Assembly: GCA_023136785.1 (NCBI GenBank)
Contig: JAGLQP010000053.1
Span: 1-9,016 of the forward strand
Source of the DNA: Spirochaetales bacterium
GTDB lineage: Bacteria; Spirochaetota; Spirochaetia; SZUA-6; DRHE01
DNA length: 9,016 nucleotides
Reading direction: 5' to 3'
A model generated the notes under the pieces. The model was not told where the DNA came from. It ran no database searches and saw only the letters and a program-made list of their open reading frames with translations. A program made the position numbers and the translations under genes. Below, in pieces: positions 1 to 5,473 of the stretch; the stretch's first letter is position 1, and every line of letters starts with the position of its first letter.

Positions 1-2
1 GG

Positions 3-401
3 CTTGTGGATGCAGTCAAACCGATTGCTCATCCCGAGCTGTCCTTTGTGGCTGAGATCGAAGGTGAGCCAGTCGGCGTTGCTCTTTCCATAGCCGACGC
101 CAATGTAGCCGTCAAAAAGATCAACGGCAGGCTTTTCCCTTTCGGTTTCCTGACAATGCTTTGGGGTGTAAAAAAGACGGACCGCTTCCGCCACATTATA
201 ATGGGAGTTCTTGAGGAACACCGCAACAAGGGTATCGAGATCGCTTTCTATACGAACATCGTGGAAAACGCCAAAAAATACGGATACAGGGAAGTGGAGA
301 TGTCGAACATCGTGGAGAACAACTACTCGATGCGCAACTCTCTGAAACATTTTCCGGTCAAGATCTACAAGACGTATCGGATCTACAAAAAGGAAATCTA
401 A
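3..401 (+). CDS. YghO-like GNAT N-acetyltransferase, C-terminal part (5' end outside window)
   Basis: The reading frame is open from the left edge and ends in TAA at 399-401, so only the last ~132 residues are visible. The GTG at 6 is probably internal. Seen: a hydrophobic strand (ELSFVAEIEGEPVGVALSIA) typical of a GNAT beta-strand pair, then a segment rich in Phe/Leu/Gly, then 'GVLEEHRNKGIEIAFY'. The last segment fits the GNAT acetyl-CoA loop and following helix, with R-N-K-G standing in for the R/Q-x-x-G-x-G/A signature. The C-terminus (EMSNIVENNYSMRNSL, then KIYKTYRIYKK) closely resembles the YghO-like family of roughly 370-390 residue acetyltransferases, so about two thirds of the gene should lie upstream. 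The substrate is unknown. It lies 5 bases before argA on the same strand, suggesting co-transcription. The family call is from memory of sequence patterns; GNAT membership is the safer part. Confidence 0.75.
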   Translation, partial: LVDAVKPIAHPELSFVAEIEGEPVGVALSIADANVAVKKINGRLFPFGFLTMLWGVKKTDRFRHIIMGVLEEHRNKGIEIAFYTNIVENAKKYGYREVEMSNIVENNYSMRNSLKHFPVKIYKTYRIYKKEI

Positions 402-406
402 AGCCT

Positions 407-1759
407 ATGGATAGTGACAAGTTGAAAGAACAGGTGGAACTGATTCGACAGGTATTCGAATACGTTCAGTTGTTCAAGGGAAAGACGATCGTCCTCAAGA
501 TCGACGGTTCGGTGATGGATCATCCTTTCCTCCCGATGCTGGTCAAGGATCTCGTTCTTCTTCACCGCCAGGGGATTCAGATCGTGCTGGTCCCGGGAGC
601 CAAGGAGAGGATCAATGACGTACTGACCCGTTACAACATCCCATGGAAAACGGTAAAGGGCACTCGCATCTCCACTCCGGAAGCCATACCCTTCATCAAG
701 ATGGCCGCATTCGATGTATCCAATCGACTGATGACCCAGCTGGCGGAAAATAACACCAGTGCCATCATCGGCAATTGGGTACGCGCCAGGAGTTTGGGGG
801 TACTCAAAGGTGTAGACTATCAAGAGACAGGAACGGTGGAGAATATCAATGTGGGTTTGGTTCGGAAAGCTTTGGAAGATGGTTTGATTCCCATTTTTCC
901 GAATATCGGCTGGAGCGCAACCGGCAAACCCTACAACATCTCATCGAATGAGCTCGCCTATATTCTCGCCAGGTCCCTGAAAGCGGAGAAACTGTTCTAC
1001 ATCTTTCCCCACCAGGGAGTCAACGCCGTTGAGTATACGTTGCCGGAGAGGATCTCCATATCTTCAGAAGGTGTTGTGACTCATCTCAGCGTTGATCAAG
1101 CGGACAGCTTCCTCGAGCTGAATGCCGGAAAAGCCCAGGATGAGATGGTCGAACTGATCAGGTTGGGGTGCAAAGCCTGTGCCGAGGGAGTTGCCAGAGT
1201 CCACATCGTCAATGGAAAAATCGAGGGGGTGATCCTGAAGGAAATTTTTTCCAGCCGCGGCTGCGGGACCATGATCTACACAAACGAGCACGAAAACATC
1301 CGTCCGATGCATCTTGCCGACATCCCTGAAGTGCTTCGGATCATGAATCCCTTTGTCGAGGAAGAAATTCTGTTGCCGAGGAATGAAGAGGATCTGGCCG
1401 CCCAGGTCGATGAGTTTGTCGTTTACGAGGTGGACAGTATTTTCCACGCCTGTGGGGCTTTGTTTCCGGCACCCGACGCATCGGACAGGGGAGAGATCGC
1501 CGCTATTGCTGTCGATCATACCTATACGGGACTCGGTATAGGCAAGCGAATTCTCTCCTTTCTCGTGGATAGGGCCAGGAGCTTGAACATAAAGAATCTG
1601 TACGTGCTCACGACCCGGACAGCAGACTGGTTCCTTCAGTTTGGATTCATAGAAGGAGGGATCCAGGACCTGCCCGCGAATAAACGCAAGGACTACAACA
1701 GGCTGCGGAACTCCCGGGTGTTGCTCCTCGATCTGGAGGATTTTCGAAGCGTGCCCTAG
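407..1759 (+). CDS. argA: Amino-acid N-acetyltransferase (N-acetylglutamate synthase), ArgA type
   Basis: Transfers acetyl from acetyl-CoA to L-glutamate, the first step of arginine biosynthesis, in the cytoplasm. The 450 residues match the usual ArgA length (E. coli about 443). Residues ~20-290 form the amino-acid-kinase-like domain: KGKTIVLKIDGS at 24-35, LLHRQGIQIVLVPGAKERI at 51-69, NISSNELAYILA at 177-188, and KACAEGVARVHIV at 256-268 leading into GCGTMI at 285-290. Residues ~296-450 form the GNAT domain: GEIAAIAVDHTYTGLGIGKR at 362-381 is the acetyl-CoA loop, followed by LYVLTTRTADWFLQFGF at 398-414 and a YNRLRNSRVLL tail, both hallmarks of ArgA. This two-domain order separates it from ArgB (kinase only) and ArgJ. 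ATG at 407 is chosen because it follows the preceding stop by 5 bases; AGGAA at 391-395 is a plausible ribosome site. Its stop lies 3 bases from the convergent lnt stop. Confidence 0.93.
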   Translation: MDSDKLKEQVELIRQVFEYVQLFKGKTIVLKIDGSVMDHPFLPMLVKDLVLLHRQGIQIVLVPGAKERINDVLTRYNIPWKTVKGTRISTPEAIPFIKMAAFDVSNRLMTQLAENNTSAIIGNWVRARSLGVLKGVDYQETGTVENINVGLVRKALEDGLIPIFPNIGWSATGKPYNISSNELAYILARSLKAEKLFYIFPHQGVNAVEYTLPERISISSEGVVTHLSVDQADSFLELNAGKAQDEMVELIRLGCKACAEGVARVHIVNGKIEGVILKEIFSSRGCGTMIYTNEHENIRPMHLADIPEVLRIMNPFVEEEILLPRNEEDLAAQVDEFVVYEVDSIFHACGALFPAPDASDRGEIAAIAVDHTYTGLGIGKRILSFLVDRARSLNIKNLYVLTTRTADWFLQFGFIEGGIQDLPANKRKDYNRLRNSRVLLLDLEDFRSVP

Positions 1760-1762
1760 TGG

Positions 1763-4423
1763 TTATCCGTTCGGGATCTTGTTGGGTAGCCTATCGCCAA
1801 ACATGACACGCCTTTTTCGTACCCTCTTCAGCATCCAATGGACTGCAGCCCAGAGGACAGAGGCAAGCACAGCGATCACGCAAGCAATAGGAAACCAGTC
1901 TCCCCACCGGGTGTACAGAGTAAATTTGTTTTCGGGCAGCGGTACATGGGCTACGACATACCCTTCGGTGTATGGTTCCGGTGAACCCGGCTGAATCCGA
2001 CCGACCGCGTCTATGTACACGGTGTACCCGGAGGAGGTGGTGCGCAGCACCGGTCGTTGATTTTCCACGGCCCGAAACAGCGAAAACAGACCGTGTTGCC
2101 GTCCCTCCACCGGTGAAAGAGACCAGTAGTCGTTGCTCATGTTCAGGATGATATCTACATCCTGAAGGACAAAGCGGCGGACATGATCTGAAAAGGCATC
2201 CTCGAAACAAATAGGAGTGGCAATTCTCATCTTTTCGTGCTGATACACCACCCTGTCATCTCCGATTCCCCAGTTGGAGATATCGTACTTTTGAAACATC
2301 TCGTACAGGCGGACAAACTTTTCTTTGTCAAGGGGGAAGTATTCGGAGAATGGTACCAGGTTGATCTTGTGGTAGAAACCGTTTATGTCTCCCTGCCCGT
2401 CGAGTAGCAGGGAGGAGTTGAAGTTTCGCCGAATCCGCTCACCCTGAGGATCGAGGATCATGGCATGATCCTGGGTGCCCGTCATGAGCCAGGTATCCAG
2501 GTCCTTTTGATAGTCTCGAAATTCCTGGACAACCCGACCCCAGTAGGATTTCTGTCTTTCAGGCATGGACCAGTAGCGAATGTCCAGTTTGAATCCTCCT
2601 TCGGGCCAGGCCACGAGGTCCGGTTTGGTTGGCAGTTGCAGAAGAGCCTGGTCCGTGAGCTCCATCAGTTTCTCGAAGTTTTTCCGGTATTCGTGCTTTC
2701 TCGGGTCCGTATTCTGTTGAAGCAGCACTACAGTCGCCCTCTCTATATCGGGTCGGCCGTACAGTCTGTGCTGAACCCTGAACAGTATCACCGTTCCGGT
2801 GACGACGCAGATTCCGAAAATCCCGACGAATACTGCGACCGGGAACAAACTCTGGAGGTGCTGCATCCGTGTTTTGACTCGCGCCATGAAGTTCCGCCAC
2901 GGTGTTCCTGTATTGGCGGGAATCGCCGTGTTGGGAGCGGAGCCTCCGCCGAGCCAGGTCCGGTGAAACACCGAGCCTGCCAATGCCCAGGCGATCGAGG
3001 CATTGCACAGCAGGACCACGAAATTGACACCCCACACTCCGGTGATCGAGGCGATCTGGATTATAGGGAGGAATTGAAACTGAGTGGTCCCGATGATGCC
3101 CCACGGATAGCCTAAAATGCCGATAGAGCGAACATAATCGAAGACAACCCATGCTGCCGGTACGATCAAGAACCCCCACTTGCCGCTCAATTTAATCAGC
3201 AGGACAAGGGGGATCATGAACAGCAAGAATTCAACCACAAAGGCGATTGTGATCAGATGCAGGGACACGTAGTCATAAGTGCCGTGCCAGTAGTTGATGA
3301 TCAGGGCTTGCATCGTTCCAAACACGACCCCGTAGAAAACACCCATTGTAGGTTTTGACGTGATCAGGACGAGGAGCAGCGGCACAATCGAGATCCAGGC
3401 CAACCACCCGATCCCGTCCAGTCTGATCATGGAGGGAAAGGAAAACCCAAACAACGCAGCCGAGAGTAGGACCCACGGAAGCGCCCAATTGGTGATGTAC
3501 CTTTGGACCCAATTTTGCTGCCCGGAAATCCGACTGGCTCTGCGTTTTGCCTGGCACACGTAATATACACCATTCAGGATCAGTATGGGTCCATAGCGAA
3601 GCAAGGCATAAAGCTGTTCCAGGGCCGTGCTTTCAGCTAGCTGCAGCTGACCGCTGCTTGCTATGTAGCGCTGAACATAGTCCATGTTCGCACTCAGCGC
3701 GTAGATGTAGGCGAATACAAAGAGGATCAGGGCGGGAGCCCATACGATCTCGACGAGAAGGCCGGGATCGCACCCAACTAGCGCAAGAACGCCCACGATC
3801 AGTTGCAGCCCGAGAAGGACAAGAACCAGATAGTCGGTGAAGCCGATTCCCTTTGTCTGCACAGCCAGATCTTCCTGCATGTCGAGGGGCTCACCGTCTT
3901 TTCCGATTCCCTGGAGCATAGTTTCGAGGCTTTCGGATACAAAGCGTCCCGAGTGCAGGATGGTCCCTTCCTTCACATCCCGGATCGACACTGTGATTTC
4001 GAAGTGGTTGCTCGTGGAATAGATCCAGGCAATGGCGAATCGCTCCAATTCAAGCTCTTGAGCTAGTTCTTGAGCCTCCTGGTAGTCCACCGGTTTGAGT
4101 TTGGATTTGTCGAACTCGGGGTCGGTTCGAATGAAGTACTCTTCGATGAAGCTGTGACTGGTGATGGAGTAGGAGTTGGTCAGAGCGATCTGTTTCTCGA
4201 TAAAGCCTGAGACTTCGGCGATCTGTTCAGCGCTTAGATTGGTGGTGAACGGTGGAAAGAGCATAAGGGTAGGACGCTGAATGAAGCTGATCGGACCGGT
4301 GAAGCAGAGGATCAACTCGATCACCGCCACTGCAATGGCCAGGAGCCCAAAAATCCGAAGTTGGATGGTTTTGGTAACGACTCCTGTGTTTCGAAACAAA
4401 GTAGAGATCTTCATGACATTCAT
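1763..4423 (-). CDS. lnt: Apolipoprotein N-acyltransferase with a long N-terminal membrane and CsgG/TolB-N-like extension
   Basis: Lnt adds the third acyl chain to the N-terminal cysteine of lipoproteins at the periplasmic face of the inner membrane. The product is 886 residues; typical Lnt is ~500. Residues ~313-886 are the enzyme: hydrophobic helices from LPWVLLSAALFGFSFP (315-330), GYPWGIIGTTQFQFLPIIQI (438-457), and a helix at ~526-548. The nitrilase-like domain (~560-840) has the catalytic triad Glu608 (AWPEGG), Lys686 (FYHKINLVPFSEY) and Cys739 (PICFEDAF), with Glu694 and the NMSNDYW and GRQHGLFSLFRAVE motifs. A last helix (~843-864) precedes a basic cytoplasmic tail. Residues 1-312 are extra: a helix at ~23-44, a globular part at ~50-175, then helices at ~197-216, ~223-243 and ~272-290, ending in basic KRRASR. 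Four extra helices keep Lnt in its normal orientation. The globular part resembles a CsgG/TolB-N fold (inference). The ribosome site before ATG 4423 is weak; Met4 is another possible start. Confidence 0.93.
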   Translation of the reverse strand: MNVMKISTLFRNTGVVTKTIQLRIFGLLAIAVAVIELILCFTGPISFIQRPTLMLFPPFTTNLSAEQIAEVSGFIEKQIALTNSYSITSHSFIEEYFIRTDPEFDKSKLKPVDYQEAQELAQELELERFAIAWIYSTSNHFEITVSIRDVKEGTILHSGRFVSESLETMLQGIGKDGEPLDMQEDLAVQTKGIGFTDYLVLVLLGLQLIVGVLALVGCDPGLLVEIVWAPALILFVFAYIYALSANMDYVQRYIASSGQLQLAESTALEQLYALLRYGPILILNGVYYVCQAKRRASRISGQQNWVQRYITNWALPWVLLSAALFGFSFPSMIRLDGIGWLAWISIVPLLLVLITSKPTMGVFYGVVFGTMQALIINYWHGTYDYVSLHLITIAFVVEFLLFMIPLVLLIKLSGKWGFLIVPAAWVVFDYVRSIGILGYPWGIIGTTQFQFLPIIQIASITGVWGVNFVVLLCNASIAWALAGSVFHRTWLGGGSAPNTAIPANTGTPWRNFMARVKTRMQHLQSLFPVAVFVGIFGICVVTGTVILFRVQHRLYGRPDIERATVVLLQQNTDPRKHEYRKNFEKLMELTDQALLQLPTKPDLVAWPEGGFKLDIRYWSMPERQKSYWGRVVQEFRDYQKDLDTWLMTGTQDHAMILDPQGERIRRNFNSSLLLDGQGDINGFYHKINLVPFSEYFPLDKEKFVRLYEMFQKYDISNWGIGDDRVVYQHEKMRIATPICFEDAFSDHVRRFVLQDVDIILNMSNDYWSLSPVEGRQHGLFSLFRAVENQRPVLRTTSSGYTVYIDAVGRIQPGSPEPYTEGYVVAHVPLPENKFTLYTRWGDWFPIACVIAVLASVLWAAVHWMLKRVRKRRVMFGDRLPNKIPNG

Positions 4424-4440
4424 AAAGCAAGCTTCATGCC

Positions 4441-4468
4441 ATATAGAAAAATCCCTGTAGTTCTATAT
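4441..4468. repeat. Inverted repeat ATATAGAA / TTCTATAT upstream of lnt
   Basis: Two perfect 8-base arms (4441-4448 and 4461-4468) are separated by 12 bases, and a third ATATAGAA lies at 4562-4569. The inner arm is 17 bases upstream of the lnt start codon. It could be an operator for a dimeric regulator, or a weak hairpin in the lnt leader if transcription starts further upstream. The arms are AT-rich, so chance occurrence is a real possibility. Confidence 0.4.
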
Positions 4469-4602
4469 CAGGTAATGAATTATGTGTACAGTACTATTCG
4501 GGCAAGTAAATGAATCTCCGGATTCCAGTTTAGTCGCCCTGCTGAAGTAATTCTCGGATATATATAGAAATAGGTCAATACGCCGCGGTCCAACCGAGTA
4601 CC

Positions 4603-4685
4603 CGAAAGTTGAGGGGGATTGCAGTGGGAAGGAAAATTGTTAACTATTGTAAATAACGAAAGTTGAAGTTGAATCCGCCAGTTGA
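4603..4685 (+). repeat. Cluster of AGTTGA direct repeats upstream of the STAS gene
   Basis: AGTTGA occurs at 4607-4612, 4661-4666, 4667-4672 and 4680-4685. The first two copies are extended to CGAAAGTTGA (4603-4612 and 4657-4666), and the second and third are in tandem. The last copy overlaps the candidate -35 element TTGACT at 4682-4687. The arrangement suggests binding sites for a regulator of the promoter that follows. The function is inferred; only the repeats are seen. Confidence 0.4.
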
Positions 4686-4709
4686 CTTGATTTTTTCGGA
4701 CTCTTAATC
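4682..4709 (+). promoter_or_regulatory. Candidate sigma-70-type promoter for the STAS gene
   Basis: TTGACT (4682-4687) matches the -35 consensus at four or five positions. A weaker TTAATC (4704-4709) sits 16 bases downstream. Transcription would start near 4716, giving a leader of about 15 bases. The -10 element is poor, and the AT-rich TATTAA at 4715-4720 could be used instead by a different factor, giving an almost leaderless mRNA. Confidence 0.35.
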
Positions 4710-4730
4710 GATGATATTAATAAAGTCGTT

Positions 4731-5048
4731 GTGATGTTCAAGACAAATAAAGTATCAGCACATGAAATTGTGCTTTTGATCTCCGGGTCGATGACCGGAG
4801 AGTCGGTGAGTTTGTTTGAACGGGCTCTGGATTCCCTGCAGAAGAGCAGCTACCGTACGATTACTCTGGATCTTTCCAATGTTGTTGATGTGAGCTCCAT
4901 GTTCGTAGGACACATCCTGCACTGCCACAAGTTCCTTGCAACCGAGAACCGGACTATCCGTATCTGCGGCTATCAGGATTCGGTGGGAGAAATCCTGAAG
5001 CTGCTGAATGTCAACAACAGTATTCATATGGAAAAGGATCCGATTTAA
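4731..5048 (+). CDS. STAS-domain protein (anti-sigma factor antagonist-like)
   Basis: A 105-residue protein made up of one STAS domain, the fold of SpoIIAA/RsbV. Such proteins bind an anti-sigma factor or another partner and are switched by phosphorylation of a serine. Seen: strand EIVLLISGSMTGES (12-25), helix SLFERALDSLQ (27-37), then TITLDLSNVVDVSSMFVGHIL (43-63), the STAS core, then TIRICGYQDSVGEILKLLNVNNSIHM. The canonical core reads roughly D-S-S-G at the phosphosite. Here it is S-S-M-F around Ser55-Ser56, so the aspartate and glycine are lost while a serine remains at the aligned phosphosite (Ser56). No kinase, phosphatase or sigma factor gene is adjacent, so the partner is unknown. 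The start is GTG 4731 or ATG 4734; neither has a good ribosome site. It appears to be transcribed alone. Confidence 0.85.
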   Translation: MMFKTNKVSAHEIVLLISGSMTGESVSLFERALDSLQKSSYRTITLDLSNVVDVSSMFVGHILHCHKFLATENRTIRICGYQDSVGEILKLLNVNNSIHMEKDPI

Positions 5049-5473
5049 CCCGCACCCGCGAGTACGCTGCAGCTCCTGCCGACCTCGGGAACCGACTTCT
5101 ATAATACTGTTTCCCCGATTCCAAAGGCTGCTCGGTAACTCCCCCGGCCATGATTCCTTTAACCCCTGTCAACTTTCATTGATGAATTCTTCTTTCGTCA
5201 TATTTACCAACTTCTTACAAATCAGTTATTTAACGCTGTTTGTCTGACATCTCCCCGACTAAAAGTTTAGAACGATCGACCACCGCTTCTCTGACTCTAA
5301 TTTCAGGTTCCGTAGGGAATTAATGAAACCAACACATTCGGCATAGTACTTGCTCACTATCTAGACACGGATATGAATCCAAGGAACGGAAGAAAAGAGA
5401 TAGCCGCAGAATCAACGCATTGCATACATCCGCACTCTTTTCCCGTTTCAATCGAAGTGAGGAGGAACACAAC
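5049..5473 (+). other. Gene-free region and probable long leader of the VWA gene
   Basis: This 425-base region has no reading frame with recognisable protein content; the frames that exist lack ribosome sites and family motifs. I see no strong GC-rich hairpin with a U-tract after the STAS stop. Visible details: a perfect TATAAT at 5100-5105 with no good -35, and the small palindrome CTAAA-AG-TTTAG at 5259-5270, which could be an operator. Immediately before the next gene is a strong Shine-Dalgarno AGGAGG at 5460-5465, 8 bases from the ATG at 5474. Confidence 0.5.

Larger units (their letters stand above)
4424..4730. promoter_or_regulatory. Divergent intergenic region between lnt and the STAS gene
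   Basis: This 307-base stretch separates two divergently transcribed genes, so it should hold the promoters of both. I see no credible gene in it. It is richer in A and T than its flanks and carries two families of short repeats: ATATAGAA (4441-4448 and 4562-4569 on +, 4461-4468 inverted) near lnt, and AGTTGA (4607, 4661, 4667, 4680) near the STAS gene. No convincing -35/-10 pair stood out on the minus strand for lnt. Confidence 0.6.

Noticed and set aside
590..605. V-P-G in place of V-H-G in the ArgA kinase-like domain as a sign of a defective enzyme
   Set aside because: This position varies among ArgA proteins, and ArgA acetylation activity resides in the GNAT domain, which is intact.
2465..3115. 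216-residue frame on the plus strand inside lnt
   Set aside because: It lies wholly antisense to conserved Lnt coding sequence, has no family motif and is rich in Arg, Pro, Ser and Gly in the manner of a shadow frame.
5100..5105. Perfect TATAAT as a promoter for the VWA gene
   Set aside because: No acceptable -35 at 16-18 bases, and it lies about 370 bases upstream of the gene; a single hexamer is weak evidence.
5008..5247. 79-residue frame overlapping the STAS stop
   Set aside because: No ribosome site, low-complexity composition (Ser, Arg, Pro, then Phe-rich) and no domain; it begins inside the STAS gene.
5420..5473. 18-residue upstream extension of the VWA protein
   Set aside because: It would bury the signal peptide behind a charged leader, and the strong AGGAGG site lies downstream of it, pointing to ATG 5474.
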